A model generated the notes under the pieces. The model was not told the DNA's origin and did no database searches. It saw only the letters and a list, made by a program, of their open reading frames with translations. The translations under genes were made by a program, and so were the position numbers. 64,000 nt of DNA from Pseudomonas matsuisoli. GTDB lineage: Bacteria; Pseudomonadota; Gammaproteobacteria; Pseudomonadales; Pseudomonadaceae. The stretch lies in NCBI RefSeq assembly GCF_014647635.1, contig NZ_BMPO01000003.1, positions 248,001-312,000 of the forward strand. Direction: 5' to 3'. This document shows, piece by piece, positions 8,968 to 18,042 of this stretch. Every line of letters begins with the position of its first letter. The stretch's first letter is position 1.

Positions 8968-9485
8968 AACGGTTCTCCTTTCAACACCATGGGTAAACCC
9001 GCTATGCAAAACGCGACCCGACCAGCCCGCGCCGCCAACGCCTGGTGCAAGGTACCGGCTTCGTCGACATAGCGTCGGCTGAGTTCACCCATAGGCACAA
9101 CGCCCAACCCAGTCTCGTTGCTCACCATAATCACCCGCCCAGGCAAGTGCTCGACGCAATCCAGTAGCGCATCGCGCTCGCGTGGCAGCGCGTCAGAATC
9201 ATCGAGTAGCAGCAAGTTGGTTAGCCACAACGTCAAGCAATCCACGAGCAGGCAACGATCGGCGGCAGCGTGCTCGTGCAGAACGCGCGCGAGCGCGACG
9301 GGCTCTTCGACGAGCCCCCACTCCACCGGACGACGTGCCCGATGTCCCTCGATGCGAGCGTGCATCTCGCCGTCCAGTGACTGGCTGGTCGCGATATAGG
9401 TAACGGCCAATCCTGCCTCCGACGCCAGGCGTTCGGCCAGGCGACTCTTGCCCGAGCGCGCTCCGCCAAGAATGAGTTCAAACAT
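8964..9485 (-). CDS. cobU: adenosylcobinamide kinase / adenosylcobinamide-phosphate guanylyltransferase
   Basis: A 173-residue bifunctional enzyme (CobP). It phosphorylates adenosylcobinamide and adds GMP to give adenosylcobinamide-GDP, the substrate of CobS. The P-loop is GGARSGKS at residues 7-14. Other family segments are [24 protein letters not shown], carrying the guanylylated His, and [22 protein letters not shown] is also diagnostic. GGAG lies 6-7 bases before the ATG. It begins 41 bp after cobQ and overlaps the start of cobT by 4 bp. Confidence 0.95.
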   Translation of the reverse strand: MFELILGGARSGKSRLAERLASEAGLAVTYIATSQSLDGEMHARIEGHRARRPVEWGLVEEPVALARVLHEHAAADRCLLVDCLTLWLTNLLLLDDSDALPRERDALLDCVEHLPGRVIMVSNETGLGVVPMGELSRRYVDEAGTLHQALAARAGRVAFCIAGLPMVLKGEPF

Positions 9486-9526
9486 AGGTCACTCCAGAAG
9501 CGGCCAGCGAGGGCCACGTAAGATGT

Positions 9527-11002
9527 CTAATCGGCAGCGATCCCGCACAGCGATTTGAGCAGCGCGGTATCCAGATGCCCGTCGACGAGATCGGCCAGGC
9601 GCTCAATTTCCCGCTCCCGGAGCGCGTGATAATCGAACGATTCGACCGTCGAAAGACCGGCCCAGCGTAACAACGCTTCGCACGCCGAAGGGGTCTCGAA
9701 GAGCCCATGAAGATAGGTGCCCATGACCTGCCCATCTTCACTGCAAGCCCCATCGCGACGCCCGTCGTCCAACCATACCGCTGGGCGCTCCAGGGCAGGC
9801 CCGTGGCAGACACCGGCGTGAATCTCATAACCACTGACTGCGCTGCTACCCAGGGTCAGTCGGCCTGTCACGTTGCGCAGCTGCTTTTGCGCCTCGAGCG
9901 ACGTGTCCAGATCGAGAAAGCCAAATCCATCGCTCTCGCCTGCTGGGCCTTCCAAACCGCTGGCATCGATCACCCGCTTACCAAGCATCTGTAAACCGCC
10001 GCAGATACCCAGCACCTTACCGCCATAGCGCAGGTGGCGCTCGATCGCGGACTGCCAGCCATTGGCGCGTAGCCAGGCCAGATCGGCGCGTACACTTTTC
10101 GAGCCGGGAAGGATGATCAGATCGGCGGCGGGAATGGCCTCGCCGGCGGCTACGAAGGTGACGTTCACCTGAGGATGCAGGCGTAACGGATCGAAGTCCG
10201 TGTGGTTGCTCAGGCGCCGCAGTACTGGCACGACCACCTGGAGCACGGTTGGCGCAGCGTCGTCTGGAGCAGTTTGACGGCGATCGATGGCGTCTTCGGC
10301 TTCCAGATGGAAATGCGTGAGATAAGGCAAAACCCCCAGGACCGGTTTGCCGGTACGCGCTTCCAGCCAGTCCAGGCCCGGCCGCAATAGCGCGATGTCG
10401 CCGCGAAACCGATTGATGACGAAGCCGGCAACGCGCGCGCGCTCCGTTTCGGAAAGCAATTCCAGCGTGCCCACCAGGTGCGCGAAAACGCCCCCTTTGT
10501 CGATATCGGCAATCAGCAAGACCGGGCAGTCCACCGCTTCAGCGAAACCCATATTGGCGATATCGTTCGCGCGAAGATTGATTTCGGCGGGAGACCCAGC
10601 GCCTTCCACCATGACGACCCCATAGGATGCCGCCAGGCGCGCATGCGAGCTCAATGACGCCTCTCGGGCGATCTGCTTGTAATCGTGATACGTGACCGCA
10701 TCCATGTTGCCCACGGCATGGCCGTGCACGATGACCTGGGCACCGGTGTCGCTGTTGGGTTTGAGCAACACCGGGTTCATGTCGGTATGGGGCGCCAATC
10801 CGCACGCCTGTGCCTGAACGGCCTGGGACCGGCCAATCTCACCGCCATCTGCGGTCACGGCGCTGTTGAGCGCCATGTTTTGCGGCTTGAAGGGTGCAAC
10901 ACTCACACCTTGTCGCTTGAGCCAACGGCATAACGCGGTCACCAGAGTGCTCTTTCCCGCATCCGACGTGGTGCCCTGAACCATTAGCGTACGTGCCGTC
11001 AC
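9527..11002 (-). CDS. cobQ: cobyric acid synthase
   Basis: A 491-residue ATP-dependent amidotransferase that amidates side chains b, d, e and g of adenosylcobyrinate a,c-diamide, using glutamine. The N-terminal dethiobiotin-synthetase-like domain has the P-loop [16 protein letters not shown]. The C-terminal class I glutamine amidotransferase-like domain (from about residue 250) has the nucleophile in [10 protein letters not shown] and the His in [19 protein letters not shown] is a CobQ signature. The start ATG overlaps the upstream cobD stop (ATGA). Its length is standard for the family. Confidence 0.95.
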   Translation of the reverse strand: MTARTLMVQGTTSDAGKSTLVTALCRWLKRQGVSVAPFKPQNMALNSAVTADGGEIGRSQAVQAQACGLAPHTDMNPVLLKPNSDTGAQVIVHGHAVGNMDAVTYHDYKQIAREASLSSHARLAASYGVVMVEGAGSPAEINLRANDIANMGFAEAVDCPVLLIADIDKGGVFAHLVGTLELLSETERARVAGFVINRFRGDIALLRPGLDWLEARTGKPVLGVLPYLTHFHLEAEDAIDRRQTAPDDAAPTVLQVVVPVLRRLSNHTDFDPLRLHPQVNVTFVAAGEAIPAADLIILPGSKSVRADLAWLRANGWQSAIERHLRYGGKVLGICGGLQMLGKRVIDASGLEGPAGESDGFGFLDLDTSLEAQKQLRNVTGRLTLGSSAVSGYEIHAGVCHGPALERPAVWLDDGRRDGACSEDGQVMGTYLHGLFETPSACEALLRWAGLSTVESFDYHALREREIERLADLVDGHLDTALLKSLCGIAAD

Positions 11003-11991
11003 GCCTCACTCTCCTGGAACGCGTGCAGCGCGCGATCCAGCCGCGTCCAAGCCGCTTCGTCCGCTGGCAAGCCGAAACGAACGCTCGCGGGTTGATGGAA
11101 AAGCCGAACGAGGATTCCCTGGGCAGCGAGAAAGCGATGCAGCTTTTCCGCGCGGCGCGTCACGCACCACTGAAACAAAGGACAGCCGCCGGTAGGCGGC
11201 AGGCCGTGCTCCGTCAGCAGGCTTGCAAGCCGTGCCCCGGCCTGATGCAACGAATCTCTCTGGCGCTGCTGCGCCGCGACATCGCGCAATTGATGAATGG
11301 CGACATGTCGCGTGGGTCCATTGACCGTCCAAGGCCCTAGCAAGCGCTCGAGACGATGCGACAGATCGCCATCGGCCAACACGAAACCCAGGCGTGCGCC
11401 GGCCATGCCGAAGAATTTGCCGAAGGAGCGCAGCACGACCAGCCCCGGTCGCGGGCAAAACGGTGCCAGGCTCGCTGTCGGCGTGCAGTCCATGAACGCC
11501 TCGTCGACGATGAGCCAACCGTTGCGCTCAGCCAACCGCGCATGCCACTCCAGCAACCGCTCGCTGGGGATCAGCCGGCCGGTGGGGTTGTTCGGATTGA
11601 TGACCAGCAGGACGTCAAGGCGCTCGATTGCCCGAGGGACACCCGCTTCGGTCAACTCCAACAATGAGTGACCTTCGCGCTTCCAGGCATGCGCGTGCTC
11701 TGCATAACACGGTGAGACGATCCCGATCCGCGCCTGCCGGCGAATCTGCGGTAGCGCCTGGATCGCTGCCTGAGAGCCCGCGACGGGCAATGCGTGCGGC
11801 ACGCCGTAATACGCAGCGGCCGCCTCGCGAAGCTCGTCATCGGGTTCGGGAAGGCGATTCCAGACGGCGGTAGGTATTGGCGGGATCGGCAACCCGGCAG
11901 GTGCGATGCCCGTGGACAGGTCCATCCACTCCGCGAGTGGAATCCCGAATTGCTTGGCTGCTGCTCGCAGCCGCCCACCGTGTTCCAGCAC
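10999..11991 (-). CDS. cobD: threonine-phosphate decarboxylase
   Basis: A 330-residue PLP enzyme of aminotransferase fold, named CobC in Pseudomonas. It decarboxylates L-threonine O-3-phosphate to aminopropanol phosphate for the cobalamin side arm. Family features are [45 protein letters not shown] and [15 protein letters not shown]; the last contains the PLP lysine. I place the start at the GTG at 11991: GGAGG sits 7 bases upstream and the codon follows the cbiB stop after 2 bp. The longer frame from 12042 reads into cbiB and should be trimmed. Confidence 0.92.
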   Translation of the reverse strand: MLEHGGRLRAAAKQFGIPLAEWMDLSTGIAPAGLPIPPIPTAVWNRLPEPDDELREAAAAYYGVPHALPVAGSQAAIQALPQIRRQARIGIVSPCYAEHAHAWKREGHSLLELTEAGVPRAIERLDVLLVINPNNPTGRLIPSERLLEWHARLAERNGWLIVDEAFMDCTPTASLAPFCPRPGLVVLRSFGKFFGMAGARLGFVLADGDLSHRLERLLGPWTVNGPTRHVAIHQLRDVAAQQRQRDSLHQAGARLASLLTEHGLPPTGGCPLFQWCVTRRAEKLHRFLAAQGILVRLFHQPASVRFGLPADEAAWTRLDRALHAFQESEA

Positions 11992-11993
11992 TA

Positions 11994-12908
11994 TCAGCCT
12001 CCAAGCATGAGCAGCAGGACCCACAATCCCACGCCTAACCAAACGATATTGATCGCACGCTCAATATCGCGTGCGCGCGGCGCTGGGCCCTCCCCCAGCG
12101 CTGGACGAACATGTAACTCGCCGTGATAGATCGCTACGCCGCCCAGGGTAACACCCAGCGCACCAGCGCCCGCGGCCATGACGGGGCCCGCATTGGGACT
12201 GTCCCAGCGATGCCCCTGGCGCAGCCAGCAGGCCAGGCCTCCACGAAAACGCCCACAGACTGAATAGGTCAGTGCAACCAAACGGGCCGGGATCAGGTTG
12301 AGCACGTCGTCAATTCGCGCAGCCGCCCAGCCGAAGCGCTCGTAGCGTGGATTTCGATAGCCCCACATGGCATCCAGCGTATTGCTGAGGCGGTACAGCA
12401 CCACACCCGGCGCGCCCGCGACAGCAAACCAGAACAAGGCGGCAAAAATGGCATCGCTGCCATTCTCCAACACCGACTCGGTCGCGGCGCGAGCAACGCC
12501 CTCTTCGTCTAAGGCCGTCGTGTCGCGGCTCACGACCCGCCCAACCAAGCGGCGTGCTTCATCGAGCTGTCCGAGGCGTAGCGCCTGGGCAACGGGCAAG
12601 AGGTGCTCGGTCAGGCTGCGTAGGCCCAAGGCGAAATAAAGGCATGCCACTTCCACGACCGCTCCGAAATAAGGGACAAGGCTCAGCAGCCAGACGACCA
12701 GGGTTAGCGGAATCACCGCAAGGCACCAGGCACTGACGCCATGGCTGCGCCAGCCGCGTCCAGGCTCACCCGACGTCACACCACCATTGAAACGGCGCTC
12801 GAGGCTGTTCGCCCACCCCCCGAAGATCACCAAGGGGTGCCGACGCCGGGGCTCACCTAATGCAATATCCAGTGCGACACCGGCCGCGACCGCGATACCC
12901 AGACTCAT
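11994..12908 (-). CDS. cbiB: adenosylcobinamide-phosphate synthase
   Basis: A 304-residue inner membrane protein, CobD in Pseudomonas naming. It attaches aminopropanol phosphate to adenosylcobyric acid. Family segments are [24 protein letters not shown] at the N terminus, [43 protein letters not shown] and [26 protein letters not shown]. Several hydrophobic helices surround these conserved loops. It starts 79 bp after bluB, the largest gap inside the upstream half of the cluster, and ends 2 bp before the cobD GTG. Confidence 0.95.
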   Translation of the reverse strand: MSLGIAVAAGVALDIALGEPRRRHPLVIFGGWANSLERRFNGGVTSGEPGRGWRSHGVSAWCLAVIPLTLVVWLLSLVPYFGAVVEVACLYFALGLRSLTEHLLPVAQALRLGQLDEARRLVGRVVSRDTTALDEEGVARAATESVLENGSDAIFAALFWFAVAGAPGVVLYRLSNTLDAMWGYRNPRYERFGWAAARIDDVLNLIPARLVALTYSVCGRFRGGLACWLRQGHRWDSPNAGPVMAAGAGALGVTLGGVAIYHGELHVRPALGEGPAPRARDIERAINIVWLGVGLWVLLLMLGG

Positions 12909-12987
12909 GAGCGTCCCCCAAGAGACTTGCAGTAAGGTCGGGACAACGGATAGCGAGCGGGCTCAGTGGCGCTCATCGCGAAGATCA

Positions 12988-13632
12988 TCAGTTTTCCCAG
13001 CCATTGGTGAATACGAATTCTTCGAGCGGCCGCGCATCCGCCCATCCCTCGAGCTCCAGCATGGGTGCTGGATAAAAACTATCCACGGGCCCAAGGCAAA
13101 GCACCGCGACCGGCCGCGCTCCAGCAGGCATGCTCAACAAGTCGGCCAGCGCGACGGGGTCGAATAACGACACCCACCCCATGCCGAGCCCCTCTGCGCG
13201 CGCCGCGAGCCATAGGTTCTGGATAGCGCACGCCAATGACGCAAGGTCCATTTCAGGAAGCGTGCGTCTGCCGAAGATGTGCCGCTCGCGACCGTCCATG
13301 AGTGCAGCGACGATGAGCTCGGCGCATTCCTCGATACCTTCCACTTTTAGCGCCATGAACGCATCGGAGCGCTCCCCCAGCGCTTCGGCGGTGCGCACTC
13401 GCTCGGCTTCCACCAGCCCCTTGATGGCGGATCGTAGTGTCGGCTGAGTAATACGCACGAAACGCCAAGGCTGCATCAAGCCCACGCTTGGCGCCTGATG
13501 AGCGGCCATTAGCAGGCGCTTGAGCACATCGGGCGCGACCGAACCTCCATTGAAGTGGCGCATGTCACGCCGCTCACCTATCGCGCGGTAAAGCGCGGCC
13601 CGTTCCTCGGGGCTGAATGCGTGATCAGTCAT
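12988..13632 (-). CDS. bluB: 5,6-dimethylbenzimidazole synthase
   Basis: A 214-residue flavoenzyme of the nitroreductase fold that uses oxygen to convert reduced FMN to dimethylbenzimidazole, the lower ligand of cobalamin. It begins MTDHAFSPEERAALYRAIG and contains RRDMRHF and AAHQAPSVGLMQPWRFV, the flavin-binding signature of BluB. LPEMDLASLACAIQNLWLAARAEGLGMGWVS is also typical. The ATG at 13632 overlaps the end of cobB by 8 bp; an N-terminal extension in the same frame is antisense noise within cobB. Its presence marks the aerobic, oxygen-dependent route to the lower ligand. Confidence 0.94.
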   Translation of the reverse strand: MTDHAFSPEERAALYRAIGERRDMRHFNGGSVAPDVLKRLLMAAHQAPSVGLMQPWRFVRITQPTLRSAIKGLVEAERVRTAEALGERSDAFMALKVEGIEECAELIVAALMDGRERHIFGRRTLPEMDLASLACAIQNLWLAARAEGLGMGWVSLFDPVALADLLSMPAGARPVAVLCLGPVDSFYPAPMLELEGWADARPLEEFVFTNGWEN

Positions 13633-14920
13633 GTGCGAAGAATGCCGCTGCGGCCTGCAAGTCGGACGCGAAGTAGAAGTGAATATAGGATGCGGTGAGC
13701 CGCCCCGAGCGATAGACCGCCTCGGCGACCCGCCGATGATTCGGGCACTCTCCGCGAGCGAATGCCGCGACTGACGTTTGTAGCACTGAATGGTGGAAGG
13801 TGTGCCCGCGCAAGGTGCCCTCGGCAAGCGTTACGCTCTGCAAGGCCAAGGCGGCCAGGCGCGTCTGCATGTGTGCTTCACCGGGGAGCAAGCCCACCAT
13901 TGCCCCGCTCGTCCCATGCTTGTCGGTCAGGGCATCGAGCAAGTAAAGCATGCCGCCGCATTCCGCCAGAATGGGCTTACCGGCAGCATGGTGCGCCCTA
14001 ATTGCCGCCTTCATCCCAGCGTTCGCCGCCAGCCGCGCGATATGCAGCTCGGGGTAGCCACCAGGAAGGTAGAGACTGTCAACCTCTGGCAGCGTCTCGT
14101 CCGCCAATGGAGAGAAATAGACGAGCTCTGCTCCCATCCGCCGTAGCTCATCCACGTTCGACGAGTAAAGGAATGCGAACGCCGCGTCGTGTGCGATGCC
14201 TATGCGAACCCCGGCCAAGCAAGGCGCTGCAGGGCGCAGCGCCGGTGGCGCGAACGAGACTGGTTCTGGCAATGCCATCGAAACGGAGGCTTCCAGGGCA
14301 TCGGCTGCGGCATCGAGACGGGCGTCCAGGTCATTCAGCTCGGACGCCTGAACCAAGCCCAGGTGCCGACTGGGTAATTGCGCCTCGTGGGTCCTCGGCA
14401 GGGCGCCGAACCAGCGCAAGGAAGGGGGCAGGCAATCGCGAAGTATCTCCCCATGGCGAACACTGCCGACGCGGTTAGCCAATACACCGGCCATTGGCAA
14501 ACCAGGGCGATAAGTCGCAAGCCCATGTGCAATCGCGGCGAAGGTCTGCGCCATTGCACCGGCATCGATAATGGTGAGCACCGGGATTTCGAAGCGACAG
14601 GCCAGATCAGCCGCCGAGGGCTGGCCGTCGTACAGCCCCATCACGCCTTCGACGAGGATGAGGTCCGCTTCACCCGCGGCCTCCCACAGCAACCGCCGCG
14701 ACTCGCTCTCGCCGATCATCCACAGATCGATCTGGTAAACGGTACTACCACTGGCGCGCGCAAGAATGGTGGGGTCGAGAAAGTCAGGGCCACACTTGAA
14801 CACGCGGACCTTCAGTCCCCGGCGGCTGTAGGCCCGAGCCAATGCGGCGGTAACCGTGGTCTTGCCCTGCCCCGACGCGGAGGCAGAGATCAAGAGTGCG
14901 GGGCACGCACGGGCATTCAC
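13625..14920 (-). CDS. cobB: cobyrinate a,c-diamide synthase
   Basis: A 431-residue ATP- and glutamine-dependent amidase acting on side chains a and c of (hydrogeno)cobyrinic acid. The N-terminal domain carries the P-loop ASASGQGKTTVTAALA and the segment FKCGPDFLDPTIL. The C-terminal GATase-like domain (from about 235) has YLPGGYPELHIARLA, with nucleophile Cys in ILAECGGMLYLLD, and a C-terminal HFHYSV-like segment, GHTFHHS. I choose the GTG at 14920 (start NARACPALLISAS) because GGAG lies 8 bases upstream; a GTG 18 bp earlier has no such site. It is the first gene of the cob operon. CobO, its usual upstream neighbour in Pseudomonas, is absent here. Confidence 0.93.
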   Translation of the reverse strand: MNARACPALLISASASGQGKTTVTAALARAYSRRGLKVRVFKCGPDFLDPTILARASGSTVYQIDLWMIGESESRRLLWEAAGEADLILVEGVMGLYDGQPSAADLACRFEIPVLTIIDAGAMAQTFAAIAHGLATYRPGLPMAGVLANRVGSVRHGEILRDCLPPSLRWFGALPRTHEAQLPSRHLGLVQASELNDLDARLDAAADALEASVSMALPEPVSFAPPALRPAAPCLAGVRIGIAHDAAFAFLYSSNVDELRRMGAELVYFSPLADETLPEVDSLYLPGGYPELHIARLAANAGMKAAIRAHHAAGKPILAECGGMLYLLDALTDKHGTSGAMVGLLPGEAHMQTRLAALALQSVTLAEGTLRGHTFHHSVLQTSVAAFARGECPNHRRVAEAVYRSGRLTASYIHFYFASDLQAAAAFFAHD

Positions 14921-15319
14921 GGGCGGGACTCCGGACACAAGGAAAACATAAGCTCAATCGTCGGTAGGTCGTTCAAACGTTGATCCCTGCCGCATATCCT
15001 GCAGCCGGCAATGGACAGTTGCGCCTGCCTTGGCGCGATCGAAAGGGGTGGGCTCATCGGTCACCGTACCGACCGGCACGAGCATCCAGCGCGAGGCCTC
15101 GCAGGCGCGGCGTCACCACAACGGGCATCCATTGCGGATCTTCAACGGCATCTCGCCAGCATAGCCGCGAGTCGCGCGAGGCGCGCAGCCTAGTTGATGC
15201 ACTCGACAAGTGCAATTGCGCAGCTATACCCGCCAATTCACAAGACCGTTCGCCTTGCTTGGAACGCTTGCAGCGCTCAGGCTTCGAATAAACGATGCGA
15301 ACCAGGATTGCGACTTACG
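14921..15319. other. gene-poor divergent spacer between cobB and the metallophosphoesterase gene
   Basis: About 400 bp that should contain the promoters of the cob operon (minus) and of the metallophosphoesterase gene (plus). I find no convincing -35/-10 pair and no complete cobalamin riboswitch: there is no GCCACTG-type B12 box arm, although the minus strand has GCAACTGT and CAGGATA fragments resembling parts of one. A 43-codon minus-strand ORF (14954-15085, MLVPVGTVTDEPTPF) ends 33 bp before the chosen cobB start but lacks a ribosome site. No remnant of cobO is recognisable. Confidence 0.5.
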
Positions 15320-16156
15320 ATGACCACCACGCTGCTGCAGATCTCCGACACTCACTTCGGCACGGAACAACCGGCAGTCGTTGCTGCATTGGAAGCCCAC
15401 GTCAGGGAATTCGGTGCCAACCTGCTGATCCTGTCCGGGGACATCACCCAGCGCGCGCGCGAAAGCCAATTCGCCGCTGCGCAAGCATTCATCCAGCGGC
15501 TCGAAGGCTACGGTGTTCCCCATACGCTGGTCATTCCTGGCAACCATGACATCCCGCTGTACAATTTGCCCGTGCGTTTCCTCCAACCCTATCGGAATTA
15601 CCGACGTCACTTCGGGCGCGACCTCGAGCCCATCTTCGAAAACGACGAACTGCTGGTCATCGGGCTCAACACTACGCACCCAAGTCGCCACAAGGACGGC
15701 CTCGTCACCTCGTCGCAGGTACGCAAGGTTGCAGAACGGCTGCAGCGGTGCGCACCGGACAAGCTACGGATCGTCGTCGCGCACCAGCCGTTCGGCTCCA
15801 TGGAAATCAGCGACCTGAGCAATTTGCAGCACGGCGCACTCGCCGCCTTGCTGCGTTGGGCGGATTGCGGCCTCGATCTCGTCATGGGTGGGCACATCCA
15901 CCTTCCCTACGTTTTGCCGCTGAGCAATCAGTACCCGAGCCTCTCGAGGGAGGTCTGGATCGTGCAGGCCGGTACGACCTTATCGTCGCGCGTACGTGGC
16001 ACGAGCCCGAACTCTTTCAATCGCGTTCTGGTCGAGCCGAATCGGCAAGTTCGGGTCGAGCGCTGGGACTTCCAAGACGGAGAGTTCGTCCTCGGCGCCG
16101 ATTTCGACCTGCACTGGCCGACCAGCCACGCCGCGGAAAGCGGGCACGCACGATAG
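15320..16156 (+). CDS. calcineurin-like metallophosphoesterase (CpdA/Icc-like)
   Basis: A 278-residue class III metallophosphatase. All five metal and active-site motifs are present: QISDTHFG, LSGDITQ, IPGNHDIP, VAHQPF and GGHIHLP. The arrangement resembles cyclic-nucleotide phosphodiesterases of the CpdA/Icc group, but the substrate could be another phosphoester. The start is set at the ATG at 15320, where MTTTLLQISDTH begins; an upstream extension is not conserved-looking. The ribosome site (AGGA, about 13 bases away) is poor. It is monocistronic and divergent from cobB, so there is no functional link to cobalamin beyond position. Confidence 0.82.
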   Translation: MTTTLLQISDTHFGTEQPAVVAALEAHVREFGANLLILSGDITQRARESQFAAAQAFIQRLEGYGVPHTLVIPGNHDIPLYNLPVRFLQPYRNYRRHFGRDLEPIFENDELLVIGLNTTHPSRHKDGLVTSSQVRKVAERLQRCAPDKLRIVVAHQPFGSMEISDLSNLQHGALAALLRWADCGLDLVMGGHIHLPYVLPLSNQYPSLSREVWIVQAGTTLSSRVRGTSPNSFNRVLVEPNRQVRVERWDFQDGEFVLGADFDLHWPTSHAAESGHAR

Positions 16157-16425
16157 CTAAATCGCGCCACTCGCTAACGCCTGCAACAATTCTCCTATCA
16201 ACTGGCCGCCGTAGTTATTTAACGCTGTCGGCGGACGCCGTTTTGTCGGGCTCGACGCGAATGTCGTCACTTAATTGACGAATGGCGGTTTTTCTCAGTT
16301 CGTTAGCCTGCTAAAAGTCCCGCCTTTGTTATTGCGGTCGCTTCGGATTCACCTGTCTGGACCGAGACGCACCGAGGCGGGGGCATGGAGCTGTCGCTGA
16401 ATACACCAACACGGTAAGGAGCCGA

Positions 16426-17151
16426 ATGATGCGCCGATACGTATGGGGCGTGATGGCGTTGTGGCTGAGTGGCTGTTCCACTTTCGTCGATCAAAAGCCT
16501 GAAAAGCACGAGCTGGGCGACTTTGACCTGACCATGGGGGCTTCGCCTGCGCGGAGCATGGCCCAGGGCCTCGTGCAGCCGAAAGCAGCCGGCACGTTCC
16601 ATGGCGGACTTGACGTCAGTCATACCAGCGGTTGGTATTTTGGGCAGTGGGCGGCGAACCTTTCCCCGACCGACGATGCGCAACTCAAGCTCGACAGTTA
16701 TGCCGGTTACAAGCAACCCCTAGGTGACTTCATTGGGTATGAATTAGGGACGTTGGTTCACAGCTATCCATCGACCAGTACCGACGGTGTTGAAGAGTAC
16801 TACGCGGGATTGTCGATTTTTGGGAATCGCCTCGGCGCCTCGTTCTCCCTCAAGCCAGATCGGCAAGACCATACGTTGCTCGCGGCGCTGGATACGCTGG
16901 ATCGGCTCGGCTTCGGCATGACCGTGAAGTACAGCACCCATGCACTGAACGAGCCGATTTTGCTGAACGGCCAGGGCTACGTTCGCACCTTCGATGACTG
17001 GTCGCTCAATCTTTCTCGGGCCTGGCTCGGCTTCAACCTCAACATGTCGTACTCGGACTCGAGCATGACGACCGGTCAGTGCACGGTTTATTCAGGCGTC
17101 AACTCGTATTGCGAAGGTCTGGTTCAGTTCAAGGCATCCCGCAGCCTGTAA
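16426..17151 (+). CDS. TorF-like putative porin with lipoprotein signal
   Basis: A 241-residue exported protein. The N terminus MMRRYVWGVMALWLSGCSTF is a lipoprotein signal with the lipobox LSGC, so lipidation at Cys17 is expected. The body contains VSHTSGWYFGQWAANLS, LDSYAGYKQPLGDFIGYELGTLVHSYP and WSLNLSRAWLGFNLNMSYSDS. These beta-strand-rich segments resemble the TorF putative porin family (TIGR02001-like). AAGGAG precedes the ATG by 5 bases. The 269 bp before it hold no gene and nothing I can name. A lipid-anchored version of a porin-like barrel is odd and is listed as a finding. Function is unknown. Confidence 0.65.
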   Translation: MMRRYVWGVMALWLSGCSTFVDQKPEKHELGDFDLTMGASPARSMAQGLVQPKAAGTFHGGLDVSHTSGWYFGQWAANLSPTDDAQLKLDSYAGYKQPLGDFIGYELGTLVHSYPSTSTDGVEEYYAGLSIFGNRLGASFSLKPDRQDHTLLAALDTLDRLGFGMTVKYSTHALNEPILLNGQGYVRTFDDWSLNLSRAWLGFNLNMSYSDSSMTTGQCTVYSGVNSYCEGLVQFKASRSL

Positions 17152-17182
17152 GGCGGGACGCCTGGCCGATCGACCGCGCGCG

Positions 17183-17551
17183 TTACAGCCGGTCCTTGTC
17201 GAAATGGTCGAAGTTGATAGGGTCGCCCGGCTCGATATCCAGCTGGCGGCGAATATCTTCGAACATCTGGTCGTACTCATCGTGCTGCGTGAGCACCAAC
17301 CCGCTCTCGGCCGTCAGTCCACGTTTCGCCGCAAGCCCGCACGCCACGCTGGCGAAATCGAAAGCCGAGTCGCGATGCAGTTCGAACGCGTCCTCGAATG
17401 GTTCGCCGTCGACGTTGCCCAGCACGCGCACGCTCAGCATCGGACCTTCGGCGGCGTCCTGCCGTATTTCGTAGTGCAGATCCAAGGTAAATGCCCGATG
17501 TTGCGGTGCGGACGGTAGATGCGCGATATGCAAATGTCCGGGCGAAAACAT
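17183..17551 (-). CDS. small conserved protein, probably DUF5064 family
   Basis: A 122-residue soluble protein starting MFSPGHLHIAHLPSAPQH. I believe this matches the Pseudomonas-restricted DUF5064 family, but cannot check it. The central part (YEIRQDAAEGPMLSVRVLGNVDGEPFEDAFELHRDSAFDFASVA) looks like a compact beta-sheet domain, and the C-terminal part (HDEYDQMFEDIRRQLDIEPGD) like helix. The ATG at 17551 has a strong AGGAGG site 5-6 bases upstream; the frame continues upstream into the next gene but that part is not credible. It begins 32 bp after the DUF2288 gene and is likely cotranscribed. The function is unknown. Confidence 0.7.
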   Translation of the reverse strand: MFSPGHLHIAHLPSAPQHRAFTLDLHYEIRQDAAEGPMLSVRVLGNVDGEPFEDAFELHRDSAFDFASVACGLAAKRGLTAESGLVLTQHDEYDQMFEDIRRQLDIEPGDPINFDHFDKDRL

Positions 17552-17583
17552 AAGGTCCTCCTGTCTCTCGACGTATTGGATGA

Positions 17584-17907
17584 TCAAGCCTGGGGTCGTT
17601 CCCGTTGTGCAAAGCGGTCTTGGACCAGCACCCACGGCGCGAGCACGACGGCCCAAAGATCATTCTCCTGCTCTGCCAGCCGACGCGCAGTGTCATCGTC
17701 AAGTTTGCGCAGAACGCCCTGTTGCAGCCACGCCTGGACGTCCTGCGCGCGGTTTTCGGCAATCGCCACCGCAATCGCGACGAGGTCCTGACCTGGAGCG
17801 ACCCACATCAAGGCACCACGCGCAAAAAAGGGCTGTAGTTCAGACCACTGAATTCTCGCCGTTTCGCCGAGCAATTTGGCATACAACGTTTCATCGACTT
17901 CGCTCAT
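17584..17907 (-). CDS. DUF2288 family protein
   Basis: A 107-residue protein. The segments LYAKLLGETARIQWSELQPFFARGALMWV, then DLVAIAVAIAENRAQDVQAWLQQG, match the DUF2288 pattern: an N-terminal acidic and aromatic module followed by a helical region. The start is the ATG at 17907 (MSEVDETLYAKLLG) with GAGGTG just upstream; the longer frame from 17952 includes improbable residues. It probably forms a two-gene unit with the following DUF5064-like gene, and ohrR is divergent. No function is known. Confidence 0.8.
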   Translation of the reverse strand: MSEVDETLYAKLLGETARIQWSELQPFFARGALMWVAPGQDLVAIAVAIAENRAQDVQAWLQQGVLRKLDDDTARRLAEQENDLWAVVLAPWVLVQDRFAQRERPQA

Positions 17908-18042
17908 GAGCACCTCGTTTAAAACGCCATTGTAGGCATCGCAGGTCTGCATCGCGACTTAACTGAACATACGCAGGCGGGCTCTTTCCTTCAGGAGATG
18001 CTCACGCTAACTTGATATCTCCTTCGACCCACGGAGATGCGC

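Noticed and set aside
14990-15090. Possible cobalamin riboswitch before cobB on the minus strand (GCAACTGT and CAGGATA fragments)
   Set aside because: The two fragments are only about 13 bases apart instead of several tens, and the GCCACTG arm and GGGAA segment are missing. A covariance-model search would decide.
15194-15319. N-terminal extension of the metallophosphoesterase
   Set aside because: The 42 extra residues have no domain character; the conserved fold starts at the ATG at 15320.
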